NCBI GenBank assembly: GCA_002353555.1
Contig: DEJO01000036.1
Span: forward strand, 9,243-67,847
Source of the DNA: Prevotella sp. UBA2746
GTDB lineage: Bacteria; Bacteroidota; Bacteroidia; Bacteroidales; Bacteroidaceae
Reading direction: 5' to 3'
DNA length: 58,605 bases
The notes under the pieces were generated by a model, which saw only the letters and a program-made list of their open reading frames with translations, had not been told where the DNA came from and did no database searches. Below, piece after piece: positions 52,453 through 58,605 of this stretch; within the stretch, counting starts at the first letter, position 1, and each line of letters begins with the position of its first letter. The translations under genes and the position numbers were made by a program.

Positions 52453-52538
52453 CTTTTCCTTATATTTTCTCATAGGTATATAGTATTTATAGTAATAACT
52501 AACTACATCTGTAAAAAACAGACGAGTCTTCACAGGTA

Positions 52539-52546
52539 CAAAGTTA
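52539..52546 (-). promoter_or_regulatory. Promoter of the DUF3472 gene
   Basis: TAACTTTG on the minus strand, 87 bases before the ATG at 52452. Confidence 0.55.
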
Positions 52547-52569
52547 GTAATAATTTGGTAAATTGAGTT

Positions 52570-52870
52570 TGTTAGTAAAAGAAAATATTCTCAAATATAA
52601 AAAAATACTGGATTTTCCCACACTGTTTCATGGAAGAACCGCAAAATTTTGTTACTTTACATGGAAAAAGACGAAATCAATATAGCATTCAATAGACACG
52701 GACATGAAATTGAAGAAAGTCACGGTACCCCATATCATCAAAGAGCTTGCTTGTCCGAGCGAAAGTATTTCAAAATGGTACCAACGTTTGGTATTGTGCC
52801 GACCACGATGTGGTATCTTGCTGGGAGTGACTAAAAAATGTTAAAGAGGTAAAGAATTTGCAGATTAGTG
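52570..52870. other. Spacer with at most a tiny ORF
   Basis: Two overlapping plus-strand frames compete: 52649-52834 (61 aa) and 52702-52845 (47 aa, starting MKLKKVTVPHIIKELACPS, with five cysteines). Neither has a convincing start context or a recognised family. Otherwise no feature seen. Confidence 0.4.
52702..52845 (+). CDS. Possible 47-aa cysteine-containing peptide
   Basis: The frame encodes VPHIIKELACPSESISKWYQ and a Cys/Arg-rich end. It is short and isolated. The SISKWY stretch looks protein-like, but the call rests on nothing else. Confidence 0.2.
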
Positions 52871-52871
52871 A

Positions 52872-52901
52872 TTGCAGATCGTGAATTTATTGCTACCTTT
52901 G
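52872..52901 (+). promoter_or_regulatory. Promoter of the second tRNA-Val
   Basis: TTG at 52872-52874 lies 19 bp before TACCTTTG (52894-52901); the tRNA starts 19 bases later. Confidence 0.65.
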
Positions 52902-52920
52902 CAACCGCTTACAAGAAGCA

Positions 52921-52995
52921 GGGCGCTTAGCTCAGTTGGTTTAGAGCATCTGCCTTACAAGCAGAGGGTCGGGGGTTCGACTCCCTCAGCGCCCA
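52921..52995 (+). tRNA. tRNA-Val (anticodon UAC), second copy
   Basis: Identical in all 75 positions to the gene at 44845-44919, with the same cloverleaf and anticodon loop CTTACAA. The 27 bases upstream also match except for two substitutions. Confidence 0.97.
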
Positions 52996-53004
52996 CAAGA
53001 ACAT

Positions 53005-53035
53005 GACCTGTATCACTCTGATGCAGGTCTTTTTT
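53005..53035 (+). terminator. Terminator of the second tRNA-Val
   Basis: GACCTGTAT pairs with ATGCAGGTC (one G:T) and is followed by T6. Confidence 0.8.
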
Positions 53036-53072
53036 ATGAATAGGAAATTCACAATCATATAATTAATTAGGT

Positions 53073-53396
53073 ATGGACAGTATGAATAATCAGAGTAAAC
53101 AGGGACAGTTGCAGATAGATCTGCCGCAGGACATGGTGCAGGGTGTCTACAGTAACTTCGCCATCATTTCTCACTCCAGTTCGGAGTTCGTCGTAGACTT
53201 TGCCTCGCTTTTGCCGGGCATTCAGAAGGCTCAGGTGCGCTCACGTGTCGTTCTCGCCCCGGAGCATGCCAAGCGTCTGTTGGCTGCTTTGCAGGAGAAC
53301 GTGATGAAGTATGAGAATGAGTTCGGAAAGATAGAACTGCCGAACCAGGCTCCACGCACCATCGCTCCTTTCGGTCCGAACCGCGGCGAGGCGTAG
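53073..53396 (+). CDS. DUF3467-family protein
   Basis: 107 aa. The sequence YSNFAIISHSSSEFVVDFAS then VVLAPEHAKRLLAALQENV is typical of DUF3467, a small cytoplasmic family of unknown function present in most Bacteroidales. No signal or membrane segment. It is followed by a 9-bp-period CCGGA array and the four-helix-bundle gene on the same strand. Confidence 0.85.
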   Translation: MDSMNNQSKQGQLQIDLPQDMVQGVYSNFAIISHSSSEFVVDFASLLPGIQKAQVRSRVVLAPEHAKRLLAALQENVMKYENEFGKIELPNQAPRTIAPFGPNRGEA

Positions 53397-53426
53397 GGGC
53401 ACGAATAAGCCTGACGTTTTCGGAGG

Positions 53427-53480
53427 CCGGATAGTCCGAGTGCTCCGGAATTTCCGGATTTTCTGGAATTTCCGGGTAAT
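53427..53480 (+). repeat. CCGGA array, exact 9-bp period, six units
   Basis: Units begin at 53427, 53436, 53445, 53454, 53463 and 53472 (CCGGATAGT, CCGAGTGCT, CCGGAATTT and so on). A sister array follows the next gene at 54217. Confidence 0.8.
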
Positions 53481-53522
53481 CAGTTAATAACAATAGAAAC
53501 AACGAACAGACAGTAAGGAAAG

Positions 53523-54200
53523 ATGCAGAAGAAACCTGTTTCCATCAGCCACTACAGTGACGGTACAGCTAGTGTGTTGCGCAAAGCTGTCGTGGTTGAG
53601 GGGCTGCGGTTTTACCAGCGAAGCGATGTCCTCTATCAGCTTACGCAACACTTCTGTCAGCGTTTCCTCCCTGCATATGGTGACAGGACGGTAGATCAAA
53701 TGGTGCAAGCCGCACGAAGCGTGAAGCAGAATATAGCCGAAGGAAGTAGTGACGGGCAGACTTCGATGGAGATTGAGTTGAAGTTGCTGGGTGTTGCCCG
53801 TGGAAGCAACAAGGAGCTTTTGGAAGACTATCTGGACTATCTGAAGCGCAAGGGATTCGTTGAGTGGTATGGGCGTCATCCGCGCTTCCAGATGTTGCAT
53901 GCCTTCTGTAAGCAACATGCTGCTTATGAAGATTATAAAGATTTGTTGCCTAAGATGACTGATGAAGAGCTTGCTAATATGGCGATATGTTTGTGTCATC
54001 AGGTGGATAAGGCTCTCACCAGTTATATAGAACGCAAAGACCGCGAGTTTACCACAGAGGGCGGTATTCGCGAACGCATGACGGCAGCAAGGCTGGAACA
54101 AAGGGAAATCCAACGAGAGACGATAGCCCGTCTTCAGCGGGAAAACCAAGAACTCCGCCAAGAGATTACTCGCTTGCGGACCCTCCTTGGTGGAGGGTAA
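53523..54200 (+). CDS. Four-helix-bundle suffix-domain protein
   Basis: 225 aa. Helical domain from residue about 10 to 150 with VDQMVQAARSVKQNIAEGSS and the E-rich helix that follows, the pattern of the 23S rRNA intervening-sequence four-helix-bundle superfamily in its long version. The C-terminus (EQREIQRETIARLQRENQEL and LRQEITRL) is a predicted coiled coil. Function unknown. It stands between two CCGGA arrays. Start at the ATG that opens MQKKPVSISHYS. Confidence 0.82.
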   Translation: MQKKPVSISHYSDGTASVLRKAVVVEGLRFYQRSDVLYQLTQHFCQRFLPAYGDRTVDQMVQAARSVKQNIAEGSSDGQTSMEIELKLLGVARGSNKELLEDYLDYLKRKGFVEWYGRHPRFQMLHAFCKQHAAYEDYKDLLPKMTDEELANMAICLCHQVDKALTSYIERKDREFTTEGGIRERMTAARLEQREIQRETIARLQRENQELRQEITRLRTLLGGG

Positions 54201-54216
54201 AGTGGAAATGAGAGAG

Positions 54217-54258
54217 CCGGATAGTCCGGATAATCCGGAATCCCCGGAAAGCCCGGAA
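54217..54258 (+). repeat. CCGGA array, exact 9-bp period, five units
   Basis: Units start at 54217, 54226, 54235, 54244 and 54253. The first (CCGGATAGTCCG) is identical to the start of the array at 53427. Confidence 0.8.
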
Positions 54259-54275
54259 GAACCTCCATGACAAGC

Positions 54276-54307
54276 AAGAGGGTATGTCCCAAAAGACATA
54301 CCCTCTT
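54276..54307. terminator. Bidirectional terminator between convergent genes
   Basis: The perfect 13-bp stem AAGAGGGTATGTC/GACATACCCTCTT has a 6-base loop and lies between the four-helix-bundle gene and the minus-strand DUF805 gene. Confidence 0.8.
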
Positions 54308-54331
54308 TGTTTAAATAGGACTTGAGCATCC

Positions 54332-54808
54332 TCATTCCTCTTTGAACTTCGGAGACTCGCCATACTGGTTGGGCTGAGGATCGCCGTCCTTGATCACCAT
54401 GATCAGCGGGATGAGGTAGCCGACGCCGCAGACGAGGATGAGCCACAACAGGTGACCGCTCTTGCCGATGTCGTGCAGGCGGCGTGCGTGAGCAGCCAGC
54501 AGCGGAATGGTGCAGCAAACGAGCAGAATAACCATTGCGATGATGTAGTAAACGAGGAACTGGCTGTCCATTGCCTGTGCCTCTTCATACTTGGCGCTGA
54601 AGTTGTCAAGCGTGATGGAGCCCTGGAACGACTCTGCTGCTGCGGTGTGGAAGTGGCGGATGATGCCCATGACTACCCAGTTTACGATACTGCTAAACAG
54701 ATAGAACCACCAGAACTCAGAGCGGCGTGCGCGTCCGCTGAAGGTAAAGTACTTTGCATAGCAGGCTTTGATAGCCTCTACGAACGACATAGATTTAGTT
54801 GCTGTCAT
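54332..54808 (-). CDS. DUF805 membrane protein
   Basis: 158 aa. It opens with the DUF805 pattern (KCYFTFSGRARRSEFWWF-like: YFTFSGRARRSEFWWFYLF), has three to four membrane helices, and the conserved RRLHDIGKSGHLLWL. An inner-membrane protein of unknown function, widespread in bacteria. Last gene of a minus-strand group with the DUF2207-like and LemA genes, separated by a CAATTGTCCATTG repeat. Confidence 0.88.
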   Translation of the reverse strand: MTATKSMSFVEAIKACYAKYFTFSGRARRSEFWWFYLFSSIVNWVVMGIIRHFHTAAAESFQGSITLDNFSAKYEEAQAMDSQFLVYYIIAMVILLVCCTIPLLAAHARRLHDIGKSGHLLWLILVCGVGYLIPLIMVIKDGDPQPNQYGESPKFKEE

Positions 54809-54849
54809 AATTGTTTGGTTTTAAGGGTTAATACTATAGTGAATAAAAT

Positions 54850-54906
54850 TTGTAATTATCAATTGTCCATTGTCAATTATCAATTGTCCATTGTCCATTG
54901 TCCATT
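54850..54906. repeat. CAATTGTCCATTGTC simple-repeat spacer
   Basis: Tandem ATCAATTGTCCATTGTCAATT units between the DUF2207-like gene stop and DUF805. The same kind of tract lies between dapF and dapL. Confidence 0.75.
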
Positions 54907-54916
54907 GCCTACGGTC

Positions 54917-56548
54917 TTACCTCACTCCTCCTCCGGAGCCGCCGCCGCTGAAGCCGCCTCCGCCTCCAAACGAGCTGGAGCCGCCCGAACCTCTGGAGCG
55001 TGAAACGGCTTGTGAGACGATGCCGTGGGTTGCTGCGCTGGTGACGATAAGGTTGTTGAAGAGCATTCCCTCCTCGTTGCCTTCCACCATAGCCTTTGCT
55101 ACGTTGTCCATCTCCATGTATTCCGGGCACATCTGTTTCATGTCCTTGCGTACCTGGTCGCCGATGCCGAAGAGTGTGGCGAAGACAAGGTACTCTTTCC
55201 ACAGACCCACCTCCTCGACGTGTCGTTCGTTGGTGAGCGTGAACTCTTGCAGGAACTTCTTCAAGCCTACTACCTGTTGTGCATCTTTTGGTTCGATGAA
55301 CTTGCCGGATATGGTGGTGTTCATCAAGTCTACCAACGGCTCCAGGTCTAAAGCATTGTCTTTGATGTATCTCTTCAGTTCCTTGGGTTGCAGGATGTGG
55401 TCGTCGCCGGCAGCATCGTACAGCAGTTGGTGTATCTCTCGGTGAAGTTCCTCGTCTTGCGTCATGGCGGCGCCCGATGAGTAGTTTGGTGTTTTGATGG
55501 CAAGCATCTTCTTCAGTTCGTTGTTCCTGCCGTAGGGGGCCATCGTGATGGTGATGACCTGCTGGTAGATGAGCCGCAGGATGTGTGCACTCATCAGGTT
55601 TCCCGTCGTGGAGTCGCCTCCGTAGAGTGCTTTCATGATGCTGTTGGCACGCAGTAGCTGTCCCTTGACTGGCGTGTCGCGGTACCACGGCAGCAGTTTC
55701 TCGTCGCCGAGGAGCTTCTTGCGCAGCTTCTTCCTTCTGTATTTCGTGAGTCCCACATAGCCGATGCCGAGGACTCCACAACCAATCAGCATCTTTATCC
55801 AGCTGTCGTCTTCCTCCTCCTCAGCATAGTCGCTACCTTCCTTAGCCTTCTCGATGACAGTGTCGAACGACTTCGCTACCGAGTCTTCCGGATGGAAGAG
55901 ACCCTTGTTGAAGCGTGAGAGGATGATGACCGAGGCTCCGTTATCGAGCGGACTTGTCGTCTCGTCAACGATGCAGCTGTCTTGAAAGTTGATGTTGCCG
56001 TAGTGTCCGAACGCCCAGATGTCTGCATTCTCGTCGTTGATGGCGCCATTCTTCTTGCTGATGATGACCTTCACATGCTGCGGAACCGGCTTGATGTTGC
56101 GTGCCACGAACATGAAGTTGAAGCCGTCGGCATCGGTATATGCCTTTACGAGGTTTGAGATGGCATACGTAATCGTGTATGTGCGTTCACCACTCTTGCC
56201 CAGCCCCCAGCACAGTTCGTAGCCGCTGCCTGTGGAATGAATGCCGCAGCGGTTAGCTTTTTCTGCCCTTGAGCGGTCAACATCCCAGTCGTCTGGCTCC
56301 GTGACATACTTCGTGCCGGTCTCATCCGTCACCTGCATGCTTACAATCCTGCTGCCGTTGAGGTTGCCGATGACGATATACCCTTCCGTGCCTTCATCGC
56401 TGACGGTCATCTGGCGTACCTCCGTTATCGTGGCATGCCCCTTGTCAGTCAATTCCACGTTGACGGTGAGGTCGTGCAAGGTGTGCTGTGCCGCTATGCT
56501 CAGCGGCACAACCATCATCATGAGAGATAGCAGTAGTCCTTTCTTCAT
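54917..56548 (-). CDS. DUF2207-like secreted/membrane protein
   Basis: 543 aa from the ATG at 56548, which opens signal peptide MKKGLLLSLMMMVVPLSIAA; a longer frame from 56683 would overlap lemA and hide the signal. A beta-rich ectodomain (VNVELTDKGHATITEVRQM) is followed by one membrane segment (about residues 245-265), a large cytoplasmic helical region, and a Gly/Ser tail (SSSFGGGGGFSGGGSGGG). This layout is DUF2207, a family usually found next to lemA as here. Function unknown. Confidence 0.85.
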   Translation of the reverse strand: MKKGLLLSLMMMVVPLSIAAQHTLHDLTVNVELTDKGHATITEVRQMTVSDEGTEGYIVIGNLNGSRIVSMQVTDETGTKYVTEPDDWDVDRSRAEKANRCGIHSTGSGYELCWGLGKSGERTYTITYAISNLVKAYTDADGFNFMFVARNIKPVPQHVKVIISKKNGAINDENADIWAFGHYGNINFQDSCIVDETTSPLDNGASVIILSRFNKGLFHPEDSVAKSFDTVIEKAKEGSDYAEEEEDDSWIKMLIGCGVLGIGYVGLTKYRRKKLRKKLLGDEKLLPWYRDTPVKGQLLRANSIMKALYGGDSTTGNLMSAHILRLIYQQVITITMAPYGRNNELKKMLAIKTPNYSSGAAMTQDEELHREIHQLLYDAAGDDHILQPKELKRYIKDNALDLEPLVDLMNTTISGKFIEPKDAQQVVGLKKFLQEFTLTNERHVEEVGLWKEYLVFATLFGIGDQVRKDMKQMCPEYMEMDNVAKAMVEGNEEGMLFNNLIVTSAATHGIVSQAVSRSRGSGGSSSFGGGGGFSGGGSGGGVR

Positions 56549-56574
56549 ATATATACTATATATAATAAGGTGGA

Positions 56575-57135
56575 TTAGCTGTTCGGGAAGAGGTCGGGCA
56601 TCTTCTGCTTCTGCTCCTCGTCCGTCTTCAGGTATTCGCGGATGTCGAAGTGCAGCATGCTGGCAACGAACGAAGAAGGCCACTGGCGCACGGCACGGTT
56701 CATCTTCGTCGCCGTGTCGTTGTATACCATACGGCTCATGCGCACGTTCTCTTCGTAGGAGTTGACGCTGTCCATCGTCTTCGTAAACAGCTCGTTGGCT
56801 TTCAGGTCTGGGTAAGCTTCTCCGATAGCCATCAGTCGTCCCATCACCTGAGAGAGCTCGCCCTGTTGTGCGTTGATTCCCTCTGCGGTGGCAGGAGCCT
56901 GTGCCTGGCGGCGTGCGTTGATGACACCAATGAGCGTCTCACTCTCGTGCTTGGCATATTGCGATGCCGTCTTTGCCAGAGCCAAGAGCGCATCCCATCG
57001 TGAGTTGAGCTGCACCTGAATCTGTCCGAGTGCGTTCTTACAGTTCTCATCCAGTGTGACGAGTGAGCGTTGCGTAGATACGAACCAGAGTCCGACGATT
57101 GCGATAATCGCGATAATAATAATTCCTGCGGTCAT
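56575..57135 (-). CDS. LemA family protein
   Basis: 186 aa. One N-terminal membrane anchor (IIIIAIIAIVGLWFVST) and the LemA coiled-helical domain (VQLNSRWDALLALAKTA, SYEENVRMSRMVYND). Probably exposed to the periplasm or outside the inner membrane. It is 26 bp before the DUF2207-like gene on the same strand, so the two form one unit. Confidence 0.92.
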   Translation of the reverse strand: MTAGIIIIAIIAIVGLWFVSTQRSLVTLDENCKNALGQIQVQLNSRWDALLALAKTASQYAKHESETLIGVINARRQAQAPATAEGINAQQGELSQVMGRLMAIGEAYPDLKANELFTKTMDSVNSYEENVRMSRMVYNDTATKMNRAVRQWPSSFVASMLHFDIREYLKTDEEQKQKMPDLFPNS

Positions 57136-57461
57136 GTTTTTTTCTGTTTTTTATGCGTTAATATTATTGTCTTTTCGGTTTGTTGTCTGTCATTAGTATG
57201 TTGCAAAGATAAGTTAATCTTTTTAATTAACAAACAATTTTGTCGAAAAAGAGAACAAAATGTGTCGTTTTTGCTACATTTTTGTTAGAAAATGGCGTTT
57301 TCTGAAAGTGAAAAGGTGTTGAGTCGGAGACTTTCCGATGGGTTGTCAACTTCCTTTTGACCATCAGGATGATGCAGTTAACGAAAGTTATTTATTCTTA
57401 AAAGAACAACTTTTGAAGCAAAATGTATAATATATAATGTTGGTGTTTCGATAATTGTTTG
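57136..57461. other. Divergent intergenic region, lemA / rpsL
   Basis: No gene seen. A+T rich. It must hold the lemA promoter (I see no exact TAnnTTTG on the minus strand near the start), and it leads into the rpsL promoter. Confidence 0.5.
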
Positions 57462-57469
57462 TAATTTTG
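57440..57469 (+). promoter_or_regulatory. rpsL-operon promoter
   Basis: TTG at 57440-57442, a 19-bp spacer, and TAATTTTG at 57462-57469 followed by CAG. It gives a 5' leader of about 100 bases holding CGACTT/GGAAGTCG-like pairing, possibly regulatory. Confidence 0.75.
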
Positions 57470-57578
57470 CAGCCCGAAACGACTTATTGCGTCCGTATGT
57501 CAACGACGGAAGGTAGGAAGTCGTCGTAAACAGTTGATTATAAACAAAATAATAATATAAAATTTAAAAAGTAAAATT

Positions 57579-57959
57579 ATGCCTACAATTTCACAATTGG
57601 TAAGAAAAGGCAGAAAGGTGACCACAGACAAGAGCAAGTCTCCCGCGTTGGACTCATGTCCGCAGCGTCGTGGAGTTTGTGTACGTGTCTACACAACAAC
57701 ACCTAAGAAGCCTAATTCGGCTATGCGTAAGGTAGCCCGTGTTCGTTTGACTAACCAGAAGGAAGTAAACTCCTACATCCCGGGAGAAGGACACAACCTT
57801 CAGGAGCACAGTATCGTACTGGTACGTGGCGGTCGTGTTAAGGACCTCCCCGGTGTACGTTATCACATCGTTCGTGGTACGCTTGATACCGCCGGTGTTG
57901 CTAACCGTACCCAGCGCCGTTCCAAGTATGGTGCTAAACGTCCGAAGGCTAAGAAGTAA
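57579..57959 (+). CDS. rpsL: 30S ribosomal protein S12
   Basis: 126 aa; decoding-centre protein of the small subunit. The conserved segments TTTPKKPNSAMRKVARVRL and VRGGRVKDLPGVRYHIVRG are intact; the lysines at the streptomycin sites (PKKPNS and RVKDLP) are the wild-type residues. Length is normal for Bacteroidetes. First gene of the str operon; rpsG follows after 188 bp. Confidence 0.98.
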   Translation: MPTISQLVRKGRKVTTDKSKSPALDSCPQRRGVCVRVYTTTPKKPNSAMRKVARVRLTNQKEVNSYIPGEGHNLQEHSIVLVRGGRVKDLPGVRYHIVRGTLDTAGVANRTQRRSKYGAKRPKAKK

Positions 57960-58147
57960 ACCTTAGCCTCTATAGCCGCAAGCTCACAGTCGGAGATGGC
58001 TGAGAGCTTGGGGCTTACAAAGAATTTGATTCTAAAGACAACATAACGTTTTGCTGGAGAAAGTTATAAAAGGTTGAGTAAACGTTCGGGTGCGAGCGTT
58101 GAAGACGGATAAAAGACAGCCTCCGCAGACAAAATTAAAACAAAGCA
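57960..58147 (+). other. rpsL-rpsG intercistronic region
   Basis: 188 bp without a gene, longer than the about 100 bp in E. coli. CAAGCTC and GAGCTTG (around 57982-58010) form one clear stem. In E. coli the equivalent region binds S7 for autoregulation; a similar role here is only inferred. Confidence 0.4.
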
Positions 58148-58605
58148 ATGAGAAAAGCAAAACCAAAGAAGCGTCTGGTATTGCCAGACCCGAAGTTTGG
58201 AGACACTAAGGTCTCTAAGTTTGTAAACCATCTGATGTTTGATGGTAAGAAGAACATCTCTTATGAGATTTTCTACACAGCCCTTGACATTGTAGGGGAG
58301 AAGATGAAGGACAGCGAGAAGTCAGCTCTGGAAATCTGGAAGCAGGCTCTCGACAACATCACTCCGCAGGTAGAAGTAAAGAGCCGCCGTATCGGTGGTG
58401 CTACTTTCCAGGTTCCTACCGAGATTCGTCCCGACCGTAAGGAGAGCGTTTCGATGAAGAACATGATTGCGTTTGCACGCAAGCGTGGAGGCAAGAGCAT
58501 GTCTGACAAGCTCGCAGCCGAGATCATGGATGCCTTCAACAATCAGGGCGGTGCCTTCAAGCGTAAGGAAGACATGCACCGTATGGCTGAGGCTAACCGC
58601 GCATT
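58148..58605 (+). CDS. rpsG: 30S ribosomal protein S7, 3' end outside window
   Basis: Begins with the ATG at 58148 (MRKAKPKKRLVLPDPKFGD) and runs to the last base; about 152 codons are visible of an expected 158, so only the final few residues are missing. RRIGGATFQVPTEIRPDR and the AEANRA end fit S7. It binds the 3' major domain of 16S rRNA. Confidence 0.97.
   Translation, partial: MRKAKPKKRLVLPDPKFGDTKVSKFVNHLMFDGKKNISYEIFYTALDIVGEKMKDSEKSALEIWKQALDNITPQVEVKSRRIGGATFQVPTEIRPDRKESVSMKNMIAFARKRGGKSMSDKLAAEIMDAFNNQGGAFKRKEDMHRMAEANRA

Noticed and set aside
52649..52834. 61-codon plus-strand frame upstream of the second tRNA
   Set aside because: Overlaps another frame of equal merit, with no family and no clear start signal.
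53484..54518. 344-codon minus-strand frame across the four-helix-bundle gene
   Set aside because: It reads through the CCGGA array and a terminator, and it opposes a better-supported gene.

Overview
The window looks like chromosomal DNA of a Bacteroidales bacterium, most likely a Prevotella/Segatella-type member of the Prevotellaceae. The grounds are: promoters of the TAnnTTTG -7 class before most transcription units, a type III glutamine synthetase, the DapL lysine route, the roughly 600-residue PurF variant, DUF3467 and four-helix-bundle-suffix proteins, a pectinolytic secreted enzyme with a Bacteroidetes-type C-terminal tail, and many short intergenic repeats. I ran no database search, so family names rest on motifs read in the translations.

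Layout: (1) 1-2.5 kb is the 3' part of a pectin methylesterase/pectate lyase fusion. (2) 2.8-13.4 kb is a minus-strand ammonia-assimilation unit, read gltB-gltD-dapF-dapL-glnN. (3) 13.8-16.7 kb holds a CPA2 antiporter and a MATE exporter, then two secreted proteins (17.2-19.4 kb) bracketed by two copies of a palindromic repeat. (4) 20.5-28.2 kb is a second nitrogen block: glnK-amtB-outer membrane protein, then pyrG, purF-like and asnB, three glutamine amidotransferases. (5) 28.4-43.5 kb is core housekeeping: tig, clpP, clpX, recQ, guaB, two SurA-like foldases, an OstA/LptA-like protein, mutL and an abundant OmpA-family protein. (6) 43.6-53 kb is accessory: an IS30-family element, then an AT-rich segment of about 8 kb between two near-identical tRNA-Val(UAC) genes. 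(7) 53-57.1 kb carries DUF3467, four-helix-bundle, DUF805, DUF2207-like and LemA proteins. (8) rpsL and an almost complete rpsG end the window.

The strongest candidate for an undescribed system is the four-gene minus-strand operon at 45.19-51.25 kb. It encodes a secreted WG-repeat/SEL1/caspase-like protease, a secreted papain-like protease with a DUF4384-like tail, a CHASE2 membrane protein with no cytoplasmic output domain, and a small secreted protein of unknown function. Caspase and papain catalytic residues are intact, and all four products appear to act in the cell envelope. CHASE2 is known as a partner of caspase-like CHAT proteases, so I infer a sensor-protease cascade in the periplasm.

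Two further signals stand out. First, about 183 bp upstream of glnK reappears without gaps (about 70% identical, 90% over a 50-bp core) between gltB and the antiporter, linking the two nitrogen units through a shared cis element; at the second site it also points a promoter-like sequence away from gltB into a gene-free, hairpin-rich stretch that may encode a small RNA. Second, a palindromic AT-rich repeat is inserted in frame in both gltD and asnB, adding a similar peptide to each enzyme, in the manner of protein-coding palindromic elements known from Rickettsia.
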